Of a DNA stretch of 64,000 nucleotides, positions 1 through 33,170 are shown one piece after another; the first letter of the stretch is position 1, and each line of letters starts with the position of its first letter. The stretch is from Echinococcus granulosus (Eukaryota; Platyhelminthes; Cestoda; Cyclophyllidea; Taeniidae): contig NW_020170391.1 of NCBI RefSeq assembly GCF_000524195.1, positions 67,438-131,437 on the forward strand, written 5' to 3'. Under the pieces are notes generated by a model. That model had not been told where the DNA came from. It was given only the letters and a program-made list of their open reading frames with translations, and made no database searches. The position numbers and the translations under genes were made by a program.

Positions 1-595
1 CTATTTTGGACTGATCTTAAGTGTTTCCTTCCTTTGGTTTGCAACTTTTTACCTCAGGTCCTTTTTTCTGTGTTTTTTCTCGTGATGCCTAAAATTGTGC
101 TTTTTTGAGCAGCCTGCGTTAATTGCACACTACTATACGCATTAGGTAAAATTTTTGTGTAATCATCTTTGTATACTTCTATATTTTATCCTTTTTTCCT
201 TAGTTTTGCACTTTTTTTAGCTTTTCAATTTTTTACTCTTTAGTTGTTTTAAATTTATTGCATTTAAATTTTTATGTCATTTTGTTTGTCTATTTTAGTG
301 TGTTAGGTCGTTACACTCGTTTGTTTGAGCGCCTGTTTTTGGATGCGCTTGTCTATTTCTGGGATGATTTTGCTTTTTATTGTACCCGTTTTACTGCAAT
401 GGATGTTGTTTGTTTAGTTTGCTAGGGTTTAACTTTTTTTTTAGTAGGCAGCCATATATTTTTTTGAGCACATTTTACCTTAAGAATTTGGTTTATATTT
501 AACGTCACTTTGCAACCTTTTTGTGTGTAACTGTCTGCTTAGCTACGTTGATTATTTTTTTCGTTTTTGTTGTTTTTATATTTACTTTTTTTTAG
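1..595 (+). other. T-rich sequence upstream of PPP1R16-like start; probable 5' intron or outron
   Basis: This stretch is strongly T-rich and has no convincing open frame. It ends in a long pyrimidine run followed by AG at 594-595, five bases before the start codon of the next gene. That looks like a 3' splice site. The sequence is therefore probably the end of an intron in the 5' untranslated region, or an outron if the gene receives a spliced leader, as many flatworm genes do. The promoter is not visible and probably lies outside the window. Confidence 0.5.
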
Positions 596-600
596 GTGAG

Positions 601-22600
<22,000 letters not shown>

Positions 22601-24646
22601 TGGACTCACTTGTGATGTCGTCCATGCAATCATTAAACCTGACCACTCTCTGTGATTATATCTCTCGTTTTAATTTCCTTTTCCCCTCCCACAAACCTTA
22701 TGCCACCCTGTTTTCACGCCAATAGTACATAATGGAAAACAAGCCGTGGTATGCTTAAATATGTACAAATACATCCAATTTCTTTAATATTTACTTGCAT
22801 ATACACAAATACATGCATATAGCTAATCCATGTTTTTTTTCTAACTTGCTTCATCCAACTGGTGGTATATTTTAATGTAGGGATTAATTAGTTGGGTTTG
22901 AATAAGTGCCACTTTAATAAAGCCATTCACTCCTTGATTTTTATAATTAATCCTAATATTTTGAATTAAAACCACTTGAAGTAAATACATGAGCCATGTG
23001 CAGTGATCCACAACAATAATTTTTTGGTTTCGAAGCCTACGCAACGTTCACTTTGTGTAATCAAATGTCCGATTGGTCAACAATGGGTAGTGGAGTCGTG
23101 CAATTGTATACAAATACTCAAAATGCTTTTTACTCGTCTTCACACATAAATGAGCAACTTAAGTATTTTCTGTGAATTTTCCTTAAATTGGTGTGAACAA
23201 GCATGCAATAATTCCAGAGATCGTGTTAGGAGGGGAGCCAAAGCATCAAACTAATCATTTATGGCATTTGTTTAAATTCGAGTGAATTCCTGCATAATGC
23301 TAGCCAAGCTACTGGAGGACTCATTGCAATAGAAAAATGTTGCGAATATGTTCTTCACTGACATCATCAACTGGGATGTGATCAGTAATTTTATAACAGA
23401 CCAAATTGGCATTCGCCATCTCGGGTGAATACTTTCACTATGATTGGGGCTGGTGTCGTGGAATTTGTCTTCCAGTTAAACCTGAATTCACACAAGCATT
23501 GTCAAGTTGCTACTAAATATGCCTAAATACCCATCACCCTACAGTGTTACACAGACTCGTTTCTCATTTATAAATGGTTTAATAATTTGAGAAAGAGTCC
23601 TTAATAGACAGGAATGCGTTTGGACCCGGTAAGTACCGATCAAAAATGCGTAGTAGCATAAACTTTAAGGCCGCTTATAAAGCTGGTAGGTATGGTACGT
23701 TTGATAACCCTGTAAAATACATGAGCCACACCCCACCGTCATTAACTCTGCTAGCTGTTACTATTCCATCAATTGGCCAAAATTACCACGTTGCTAGTGT
23801 TAGTGACTCATACTGTGTCATGATGTATCTTAAATGCATAAAAAGTAGCCACTCAACAAACGAACGGTACCACTATGACTGCACGCAATTTCACAGTCAG
23901 GAGAAATAAAAAGCCTTACCTTGCTGTTGGTACCAAGTCAGCACCGTTAAAGCTTGTGGTGTAGTTCACAGGTAACAAATCCAATGACTGTTGCGCAAAC
24001 CTCCAATGGAGTTGTGGTAGCCCATTCTTCCGCTTCGCGTTTCACGAAGAGTAACAGCACGTCCTCCCAGCTTGGAGACTCCCTTGAAACCATGGCCAAC
24101 CACTCTCTCATTCCGATGGTTACGTGAATGCACCCACCAACTTGATTACGTCCTTTTCGCAACACTTTATTCAATAGCTTACATCCAATTTGTCTATTTC
24201 AATCCAAATTACTGTTTCTACCTCCCATAAGGGAGTGATATCTATGCGCCACCGGGAACCTTTTACACCAAGTGAGGGGTAATTGTCGATTTCTGAAAAA
24301 ACCTTTAGCAGGACTGATGTTTTGAATTACTACTCTCTAACATAACACCAACATCACCGAGAAAATGACTTCTGTTACCACAACCCCCAGCAGAGAGAAC
24401 CACCTCAGTCCGCTCCCACTCAAGATCGGAATTCATAAAGCATGAGCCCAGTACCATCTTTTCAGAGTTGGAGCGATAGACATTTACATACCTACCCAAC
24501 TCACTATTCAAACTACGCGCGTCATAGCTCGAATGAGCGGAAAACCCAACCTCTCATTTGACAAGCGAGTGACAAGTAAAGGCTACCAAAACAGATATCT
24601 TCAAAAATATGGATATTATTTGGTAAAAACGTTTTTTGTACTAATC
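22601..24646. other. Convergent intergenic region between PPP1R16-like and GTF2H1
   Basis: This 2.0 kb stretch lies between the stops of two convergent genes. An ATTAAA at 22632-22637, 32 bases after the stop of the first gene, could be its polyadenylation signal. The part from about 23940 to 24540 holds protein-like minus-strand open segments that I could not assign and list separately. The remainder is AT-rich and unremarkable. Confidence 0.5.
23947..24540 (-). other. Unassigned partly open minus-strand segment, possible gene fragment or eroded insertion
   Basis: Two minus-strand open stretches follow each other, at about 24511-24305 and 24174-23947. The second can be extended upstream in the same frame to near 24300 with one stop codon in between. 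The predicted peptides have balanced composition rather than low complexity, but I recognise no family. No clear start codon context or splice sites are visible. It may be a decayed retroelement or pseudogene, or chance. It sits just downstream of the GTF2H1 stop on the same strand, so a GTF2H1 readthrough exon is also conceivable. Confidence 0.25.
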
Positions 24647-26894
24647 TTATTGACTACTGTTTAGCCTTTTTTGGCCTGCATGCCACTCGTTGAATTTGTC
24701 TTTGGCAGCATTAATAAGTGATTCCAAATGCGCGGTGACGCGACACCGGTAGATACCATTTCCGTTACCTCCATTGCCTCGGACACCAGCATTGGAAAGT
24801 GTCGACTCAACCGACTCAATAAAGGGCGTCAATTTTGTCGCCTCAAAGCGACCTAAACTCTCGTAAATGCGAATTATTTTCTCCGCCATCGCAACAGTGG
24901 TCGTGGGAAGGCAGACCCAAAAATGACGCAGGAGTTCACCCGCAGCCGAGTAAAGCATACTCAGCTCCTTCGATTGCTCCGAGGAAAGCAGAAGCAGCAC
25001 GGAGGAGGGCGCACCAGACTTCTCACCAGTCGCCGACTTTCCACCAGCCATGAGACAGCCACCGGCTGAGACGTCTGCGATGGCCAGCTGGACGTCACTG
25101 TTATTAAACAACAAACGACCGCCACGGTTGGGNNNNNNNNNNNNNNNNNNNNNNNNNNNNNNNNNNNNNNNNNNNNNNNNNNNNNNNNNNNNNNNNNNNN
25201 NNNNNNNNNNNNNNNNNNNNNNNNNNNNNNNNGCAAGGGAAGCACGACAAGCTGCCAGGGCTTGGCGGGCTTGACTTTGGGTGAGGGAGGAGGCTACTGA
25301 TTGCATGACTGACGATGGACTTTGAAAGTAATCCTTAGTGATGGCCAGTTCAAGCTCGGACTTGGGGATTTTTGAGTCTTTACAAGAATCGGATTCATAA
25401 AAGCACCTTTTGAGGTTGCCAGACGCCGCAAGGTCCCTATAGGCGGATTCATTGGTAGCAGCGGTAGAGGCTGCTCCAGCGGAGTACTTGGCAAGAGCTC
25501 GCATAATCAGAATTGAGTGCTTGTTAAAGCGATGAAGCAGGAGTTGATTTGTGTTCACTTTTTGTTTTGTATTGGAGGTAGAAATGGGAGGAGGAGAGGG
25601 AGGCTCAACACCATAGCCTTCACCTATCGAGTGATCTTCTAAATCGCCAACATCTAGGTGACTTGCCAAGCGCATTTTTCTGCACCTGAGCAACTCCTGT
25701 CGCAGGATTTTTTCATCTAATCCATCGCACTCACTGAACACATCATCTTGATTGATAATTCCCCGATCCCTAAAATAACCAAATTTAAACGCTGCAGTGA
25801 GCAGAACAACTGGAACAGAACTTAAATACTGTCCTTTGCCATTCAAACACATGGATAGTGAGCCGGCATACCATGAGAAGTGTAAATTGATGTGAAGGAC
25901 AATAACATACCGATGGTAGTAGTGTGATTGAAAGAACTTATTCCAAAAGTCCGCCTCAGAGAGTTTATCAGGAACAAGGTCTCGATGTCGCTGCCGAACG
26001 GCAGGATAGGCCCGAAAGATTGCGTCAATTATCTCTTTAGTGAGATTATACTTGATGCTGTTTGTACCATCCATTTCGGGCTTGATGTCACTCAGTAAAC
26101 AGCTGGGAACTCCAGCAATCTGGGTACGCTCTTGAGTTAAATTGAGTGATATACCCGAACGTGACACCCACTGAGATGGCACAGTCCCATCCTTTGTTTC
26201 TGCTGATGAAAGAGCTGTTGAACCCACAGACTTCGATTGGGAAAATTCCGGTCGAGCCCAAAATTCTTCAGAACTCAATATACCAGTAACTACTAGTTCC
26301 TTATAAAGAGACAGTAGATGGGGATTTGACTCCAAAATGCGAAATTTTTCGTTCAACTCGGAGTGGGCCTGTTTAAAGGAGAAGACTAAAGTATGTATAA
26401 AATCTGTTACCAAATAACAACATCAAATGCTAAACAGCATAGTAAAGCATTTACCTAGTTCACGTATACATAAAACTACCTGAAAATGTATAGGCATTTT
26501 CAATACGATTAAAGATTCAGAAACAATGTAGTGCGATAGTACGACCACCAGTTGCTAAAAAAGCTACCTTATCCTTAAACTTCGGCAGCATAAGCTGCAG
26601 CATTTCTTTTACTTTGTTGCGCATCTCCAGCTGCTTTTCGCGACCAGCAGTGTCAGCAAAGTGAAAAGTAAATGATTCACCACTGTGCATTAACAGTTGG
26701 AGCTGAACCTTTTCCTTATTGTCTAAACTGACACGCTGCAGTCGAATATCCTCGAAAGCTGCGCTGATCCGAAACGAATCAGAGGTTTGATTTCTCCAAG
26801 CTATTCTTCCAGAGTTAACATATAAGGTTCCATCGACCTTCTTGTGACGAACATGCTTAACCATTAGCAAAACATCCTCACTCTTTTTAGACAT
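24647..26894 (-). CDS. GTF2H1: General transcription factor IIH subunit 1 (TFIIH p62 / Tfb1)
   Basis: This is a core structural subunit of TFIIH, used in RNA polymerase II initiation and nucleotide excision repair. Exons run 26894-26568, 26368-25911 and 25769-24647, giving about 635 codons including 100 unknown bases (human about 548 residues). Residues 1-109 form the N-terminal PH domain. BSD1 follows (about 112-160, LYKELVVTGILSSEEFW), then BSD2 (about 212-262, EADFWNKFFQSHYYHRDR). The C-terminal helical part includes AGELLRHFWVCLP and KLTPFIESVE, matching human p62. The 141-bp second intron has clean splice sites (CATCG/GTATG and TTTTAG/GG) yet is stop-free and a multiple of three. The assembly gap falls in exon 3 where the human protein is least conserved; the frame on its two sides agrees. 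The gene is divergent from SLC39A9, 2.4 kb away. Confidence 0.93.
25133..25232. other. Assembly gap of 100 N inside GTF2H1 exon 3
   Basis: A run of exactly 100 undetermined bases interrupts the coding part of exon 3. One hundred is a common placeholder length, so the real missing length may differ. The amino acids on both sides belong to the same p62 region (RQALAACRASL before the gap, PNRGGRLLFNNSDVQLA after it), so little more than this seems to be missing. Confidence 0.98.
25770..25910 (-). other. GTF2H1 intron 2, 141 bp, in-frame and stop-free
   Basis: The insertion relative to human p62 falls exactly between YYHR and DRGI and is flanked by GTATGT and TTTTAG, so it is an intron. Removing it gives FFQSHYYHRDRG, matching the BSD2 end of the family. 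Read through, it would add 47 residues rich in hydrophobic amino acids without a stop codon. Confidence 0.8.
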
Positions 26895-27190
26895 TCTTTA
26901 AACCTACGAATAGGCTGTTTGGGTATGTGAGCTAACCCAATAGAAATCAACACAGCCCAATGACGTCAGCGTCAATTTCTAATTAATTCAAAGGCAAAAA
27001 ACTGCTGGCTTTGGTACAGGTGCTGATGACATTAAAGCGAAAATATATGACCAAAAAGTGCAACAGGCTTTATAACCATACTCGCTTCTACAAAAGTTTA
27101 TTAATCGTATTTTACAATCAGTTAAAATGTGTGAAAAATATGAATAGTAGTATGCTGAATGAAGAAGTGGAAAATACCTTTTTTTAATTC

Positions 27191-27380
27191 TTCGCAGCGT
27201 CTTAAGACTGTTACAAAAACGAAAGTAGTCATAATACTCGGGCAGAGTGCATACACAAATATATAATCGACACATAAGATATTAGGGCAATTGCCATGGT
27301 CCCAAGGCCAGAAAACTCGGTGTGGTACAATGACTAAGTCAAAGCGGTTCATGCGAAAACTGATCACTAAACAAACAACC
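27191..27380 (-). repeat. Dispersed SINE-like repeat, copy 1 (diverged)
   Basis: On the minus strand this segment follows the family order: a GTTTGTTTAGTGATCAGTTTT start, CTGGCC with GGGACCATGGCAATTGCCC in the middle, CTGCCCGAGTATTATG, and an end reading CTTAAGACGCTGCG. It is aligned by eye with the better copies at 42.7, 50.3, 51.5 and 52.5 kb. It is an old, eroded copy. Confidence 0.6.
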
Positions 27381-28072
27381 AATGCATTACACATATCCTC
27401 GCCTATTTTGAGCGACATCCCCGGTGCTCCCCTTGGTCAACCTCCCGCATCAGACATCAACGTAGTCGCGGTTGCTTTATCGAAATACCTACAAGCCGGC
27501 TGTGCCAATCACCAAATTTCTACGCAACAGAAGATATATGTTATCGCAATGTCGCTGACCCCTCTTGGCGTTTCGTTCGGTTTAGAAACTGGATTCAGGA
27601 ATGAGGAATTGTGCTGGCCATCAAGTGTAGCTATAGACAGATGTAGGACTACTCGCCTAAAAGTAGACTTATGCAAGAAAAGCGGGATTTAACACAGGTC
27701 TGTAGGGAGAAGGGTATCGTATCTGTTCCCCCTTGCCATTTTGTTCTCACTCCGGAGCTGCCCCTTTATATCCATCTGGACTCTATCTAGCAAATGAAAA
27801 AGTAGAAGAGGTATCGCTAGTCAACTTTATCGACAACTTTATGCAGGCACAGTAGGGGAACTCCGCAACGAAACTATTCCAGATGGTTCACGGTTAGTGT
27901 CACTTCAGTTGATAATAGATTTCATGCACAACACGAGACTGGGGTAGTTGTGAAGGTGGACGTCAATTTTATTCTTTTATTTGGGGTCATCTCCAATTCA
28001 GTCATCCGTAGCATATGTGCTTATGCCTCGCTAAGATCTACCACCTAGCAGTAGGAATCAGGATGGATATCC

Positions 28073-28258
28073 TGTTGTTGCGCCCTGAGCCTCCCCTGGA
28101 GACGAAGAAAAACATAATCCTCGGACAAAATATGCATATTTGACACGCAGAAGACATTAAGGCTACTGACGTGACAAAGAGGCCAGATCAAACTGCGAAT
28201 TGTAGTGGCTAAGACAAAGTGGTTCTTTAGGAAAACTGGCCATTAAACAAACAATCCA
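28073..28258 (-). repeat. Dispersed SINE-like repeat, copy 2 (diverged)
   Basis: The minus strand reads GTTTGTTTAATGGCCAGTTTTCC, then the CACTTTGTCTTAG and CTGGCCTCTTTGTCACGTCAGTAG blocks, ATTTTGTCCGAGGATTATG, and an end CTCCAGGGGAGGCTCAGGGCGC. Block order and spacing match the family, with many substitutions. It shares its orientation with copy 1, about 0.9 kb away. Confidence 0.6.
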
Positions 28259-28560
28259 CGTCCTACAACTTAACTTAACCCCTTTTAAGTTTCAAACTAA
28301 ATAACAGTGTGAGATAAAGTGAACACTTGAAGACATTAATATGCCTTCCTAATCTCGACGGTGACTTGCACTATGGATATCAAAACTGAGTATTTTCACA
28401 CCACGCAAAGAACAAATGAAGTAACCCAAGGCTGTAGTGAACAGGAGTTATGCAGGTAAATGCACCCCATTCGAGAACGAGAGGACATGAGTGCCAGTAT
28501 CCTGGCTCCAAGGGCATGCATAGATTAGACGCACAACTTTGGACACTTACGAGTATTGAA

Positions 28561-28750
28561 GTACATTGGTTTTTTAAAACTCGGCTTTGGTAAAGAGCAA
28601 CTTTGTGTCTTGGCCAGTGTACCTACTCCAAATGAGCTGGCCTCTGGGCCATGGCTGTGGCCCGAACCCATACTCTATGCTGAATAGATAAAAATGTATT
28701 CTGCCCTAGTAGCATGTCCATTTTCGTCTTCTTAGAGGTATCGGGACACT
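28561..28750 (+). repeat. Dispersed SINE-like repeat, copy 3
   Basis: The plus strand begins ACTCGGCTTTGGTAAAGAGC, carries GAGCTGGCCTCTGGGCCATG in the middle and ATTCTGCCCTAGTAGCATG later, and ends at TATCGGGACACT. The central GC-rich inverted segment (GGCC, short loop, GGCC) is retained. It lies upstream of SLC39A9 in the same orientation as that gene. Confidence 0.7.
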
Positions 28751-29264
28751 ATAAGCACAGTGATAAACACATCGCGTAGCACCACCACACACCTCATCGC
28801 CCTCGAGCATGACTCTAAGCATTCCCTATGGTCACTTCTTGGTCACCCTTCCGCTTTACTCTGCACAACATATCCAGTGCGTTCAACGACAAAAAATCTT
28901 TCCATTTTCCTACATGTTGCTGAAAGCAAGTATTGCTTGTGCAGACCAAATTGCCTGTTTTCTGGTGCGTAGTTATAAAAATATAGGACCAGAGCCATAA
29001 AATCACTGCCTCAAATGGTTTCAGAGGCAAATTTTTATTCAAGAAAGTTATTCGACTTAAGTATTCGGGACAATGTGATGACTTCACTTGTTTATCCTAT
29101 GATTTAATGCAAATTACATTAGCGAATAATGTTCCGTGGCCTCTTTGATATAATTTATTTCAACAGTACTCTCACCGCATATGGAAACTGTAGTCTGTAT
29201 ATTGGCTCTCAGCCGCTGGAGTTCGTATTGACCCTGCGGTACATTTCTAGGTTGTTAGCCGTGG

Positions 29265-32200
29265 ATGCTGGCGTTGGTATTTTTATGCGTTCTAATGTTT
29301 GTCGGTTGCTATGCGGCTGGCTATATTCCACTAGCCTTCAACTATTCCCCTGTGAGTTACACATAATGAGGTTATCATTCAACACAGTTTCCTACTCTGG
29401 CTACATTTCGGTATCCCCTATGCAATTCGGTAGATTCTGTTTCTATTAGTTGTTCTTATTCGTATAGTGTTTTATTTGTGACCATAATTTCATCGCGCCT
29501 ATTGTTCTATATTTTCACACATTAATTATACAATATTTTCACATCATTTTCGCCATAGGGGTTGATATGCTTTTAGTTTATTCTCGACTGCTTTTGAGAC
29601 GTTGCAGTATGATAAGCTAAAAATAACAGTAAACAATGGAAGCATAACTAGTTGCTACATAAATGAATTAGGTTTGTGGTTAGTTGACCTCTTCTAAGTT
29701 CGGACGGAGTGGTTTTTCTGTGATCGGCCCCTAGTACTCAAGTATTTCCTCACTGTAGCACAATTTGCGGCTGGTTACGATTTTCGGTGCAGGACTTCTG
29801 GTGGGTGCCGCTTTGGCCATCATCATACCTGAGGGGGTTGCTACTATCTACGGTATCCAAAAGCAACACGTAAGGATCTTGTCTACCGTCACTATTTCCA
29901 CACTAACTCTTAGCTTGAATATGCGGATTCGTCGAGTTTAATGCGCACTTCAGTATGTATCCAATCATTTTTTCCACCATATTATATTGCTACCTTTTTG
30001 CCTCATGTGAGTGAAGGATCGTGGTAGAAATATCGATCATGCAATGCTTTTTACCATTTAGTTTATGGTGTTGTACCGTTTCAAGCAACTGTGCTTAAAT
30101 TTTTTTAGTTTAGCTTACCCTTTCATACCTTACTGTCTTCATTTCACAGGTGTAGATGCTAATTATACTCGTTTGTAAATACATAGAAACTCAGTATGCG
30201 GCTGTTGTAGGGCATTTATCGAAAATATCAAACCTATCGATTGTGCTTGATAAATCTTTTACTGATATTCGCCACTTGAGTGGTTGCTTTTACATCGCAC
30301 CAATGAATGTTTTACTCTCTGAAGTAAACATATTTGAGATTTTCTGACTCCTTAATATTTTAATTGGGGAAGGTTACACGCTGCCTGAGTTTCTGTGTTT
30401 TTGTTGGCAGGATAGTTTCCTGCTCATTTTTTGCAATTTTAATAAACACTATTTTTAGTCGCTTAATCCATACTTACATGTGACCATCCATGTTAGATTA
30501 GAATACCCTCATCTTTTGCCCCCGTGTAATTAGAATCATGTAATAACGTACAACTACATCCTTTACTTTTGTGTCATGCATTCACTTTTCAATTATTTTA
30601 GTTTTATTAACAAACTGAAGATATTCTGTAGCCGTAACAATATTCGCTGCTGTCTAGTGTTATTTTCCGGTGTACCGTGAACGAGAAAATTCGCAGACGT
30701 TCGACCATGCTCGTGTAATCGTTTTTTTTGTAACATGCCTCTTTTTTCATCCATCAGATGGATCACAGTAGTATACACGAAGTCAGCGGCCTCGAGGCAC
30801 GTCACCTAAACCAATTGGAACCAGTAAAGCAGAATGTCCCCCTGCCAGATGTAGAGCCTGTTCCGCTACCGCCCGCAGCGAAAAAGGTGGAGGAGACGGT
30901 CCCGACGACGACCATAAGTCACGGTCTCATTGGATTAGCTCTCACTATGGGCTTCGTGCTCATGTTCTTGGTGGATCACCTAGGCAATGAAACATTTTGC
31001 CAAGCCTGCACCCGCCCTCTTTTCTCTGTTTTCCATTGCTTCAGCTGTCAGAGGCGATCCAATGACTTGATTTTACGTGGGTTTCTACTCTTCCTCTGTG
31101 TAATGTTATTGTTTCGCATGTTAACCTTTGGAAGCATAAGAATGAGTTTCCTAACACCTAGAACTGCTATTTATTTAGACTTGGGAGAAAGTTGCATATT
31201 GGAAAGGACAAACGACAGAATTTTGTTTTAAAGGCTTAAATCAAATTCCGGTTTTCTGGCAACACTTTCTTTAGCCATGATGGAATGCACAAACTAAAAG
31301 AAGAAATAAGTATGAAAATGGTCTCAACAGCCGTTTTAGTATTAATTGTTGTTGATGTTGATGTTGTTGATGTTCTTTGCATCTGCAGCGCTGAGTGATT
31401 CTTGAATGCATAATGCTAATGTTTATTAATAGCGTACAAAGGGGGGGGGTGGAGTGGCCGTTGGCATTCGCAGTCCTCACAGCTAAATATCCATTTGAAT
31501 AAATGTCGTTTTACTGTACAGCCACTACATCAGATGGAGAGGGAGCGGGTTTGTCGTCTCCCTCAATTTTGTCGTCTTCGTCCCCGGCAGCCGCTTTAGC
31601 AGCAGTAGAGCACAGCGCTAAAACGACCACGCTGGGTCTGGTAGTTCACTCTTTCGCAGATGGACTGGCCATTGGTGCCGCCTTTGGGCTCACTCTTGAC
31701 CTCACTCTCATCCTCTTCATCGCCATCATGTTGCACAAGGCAAGTCGGCTCTTCTGCTTCCTCTTTTTCCTACTGTTCAGTGTGCATCTGGATGACTTTA
31801 GGTATGGTGGAGGTCACCACATCATGACTTTTTATAAATACACACCGGGTTAGGTGGAGCTTTTCGCAATAGAATCTGATTTTGTGAAATTCTGGTGAAA
31901 ATTATTACGATACATCACTGAACATTCGCTTCTCTGTTTCACGAGTTTGTTTTGAGTCTTTGTGTAATTTACTTGAGCAACATGCTGGTGTTTGACGAAC
32001 TGGAGTGTGATTTAATTTAATGTCACGTATTCCTACGCATTTAATGTTTGTCTTAGTTAACACTCACCAGTGCATTCGCTAATACTGACTTCATGGACTT
32101 CTGGTGTTCTACGAAACTGAGTCCAAGGATCATAACTAAGGTAAAGGTGTGTGAAATCTCATTTTTATTGCTTTAAGTCACTACAAAGTCGCATTCGGTT

Positions 32201-33170
32201 CGCGCATTTGTGTCAATTTACCGCGGCTTTAAATGTTTTGGATGCACCGCCGATGGGGGGAGTGGTCAAATGCTGGACACGTTGCCCTAATCTGGTCAAT
32301 CAATTTTCAGGCGCCGGCGGCGTTTGGCTTTGTATCCTTCCTGGTTCATGAGGGTCTGCCTCGGAATCGAATCAAGGTGTACCTCCTTGCATTTGCCCTC
32401 GCCTCTCCCGTGGGCGCCCTTCTCACCTACCTAGTCGTCACCACTAACGCCTACATTGCCGCTCAGCAGGCAGGTTTTTTCGTCCACCTCTTTTTGTTTC
32501 ATCCACCCAGCCTTTCACCTGTATTGAGTTTTGGTTAGCATTGATCGTCCTAACAAAACATTGTGCTAAAGGAAAAAAGAAGTATGGATGTACAGTTGTG
32601 CTACTTCTTCGTTTACCACAATGCCAATCAGCGTGCATCTGACCGCCTAGTGCGCAGTCACGAACTCACTTTCTTCCCATCTCCCCCTATACAATGGCTC
32701 TTCCGGTGTGACGAGCAAAATAATGCCTCTTCCCTACGTCTGTCTGATTGTATCACGTTCACGTTCCGCTAATTTCAACTACAGCCACTAAGACACTTGA
32801 CGTTTGTACCGTAATGCGTCAAGTCTGAACCTTGTCAGCCTTAGTGAAGTTATAAAGGCTTGTTTTACGATTTCATTGATGTGCTACTTTACCAACCACC
32901 TTATCCTTCAAGGTCCTCTCCATGGGAGTCACCAGCACCCCATCCACGGGCACGGGATTTGCACTGCTGCTATCTGGTGGGACGTTCCTCTACGTCGCCA
33001 CCGCGCACATTTTGCCCCATCTGAACACGGAAAAACCTATTTCCTCGGGCTCTCTCAATGGAAGCTCACACCACCGCCACCAAAATACCACCTTTAAGCC
33101 CGTCGAGTTGATCGCCTTTGTACTCGGTAGCTGCGTGCCCGTTCTCATCTCCTTTGGCCACTCACACTAA
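29265..33170 (+). CDS. SLC39A9: Zinc transporter ZIP9 (SLC39A9)
   Basis: This multi-span ZIP-family transporter moves zinc towards the cytosol, typically at Golgi or plasma membrane. Exons: 29265-29351, 29759-29869, 30758-31046 or 31076 (donor ambiguous), 31522-31739, 32311-32469, 32913-33170, about 373-383 residues (human 307). Exon 1 encodes [20 protein letters not shown], transmembrane segment 1. Exon 2 gives [18 protein letters not shown] (segment 2). Exon 3 gives a charged, proline-rich loop and segment 3. Exon 4 carries HSFADG, the ZIP metal-binding motif of segment 4, and IMLHK of segment 5. The end, LISFGHSH, matches ZIP9. The start is set by a stop codon shortly upstream in frame. 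The junction before APAAFG uses a GC donor, and the next junction probably does too. The loop between segments 3 and 4 is longer and more serine/alanine-rich than in human. Convergent with AARS2. Confidence 0.9.
31331..31449. repeat. Simple-sequence tract in SLC39A9 intron 3: (GTT/GAT)n and a G9 run
   Basis: The segment 31331-31375 alternates GTT and GAT triplets, and a run of nine G occurs at 31441-31449. Both lie between exons 3 and 4 of the zinc transporter gene. These are ordinary low-complexity sequences and may vary in length between individuals. Confidence 0.7.

Larger units (their letters stand above)
26895..29264. other. Divergent intergenic region between GTF2H1 and SLC39A9
   Basis: This 2.4 kb region must carry both promoters. 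I see no clear TATA element placed next to either start. It contains three diverged copies of a dispersed roughly 190-bp repeat (27191-27380 minus, 28073-28258 minus, 28561-28750 plus). The rest shows only short shadow open frames. Confidence 0.6.

Noticed and set aside
29849..29869. U12-type-looking donor GTATCC inside SLC39A9 exon 2
   Set aside because: Using it would leave phase 1 against a phase-0 acceptor at 30758. The GTAAGG donor 20 bases downstream fits frame and consensus.
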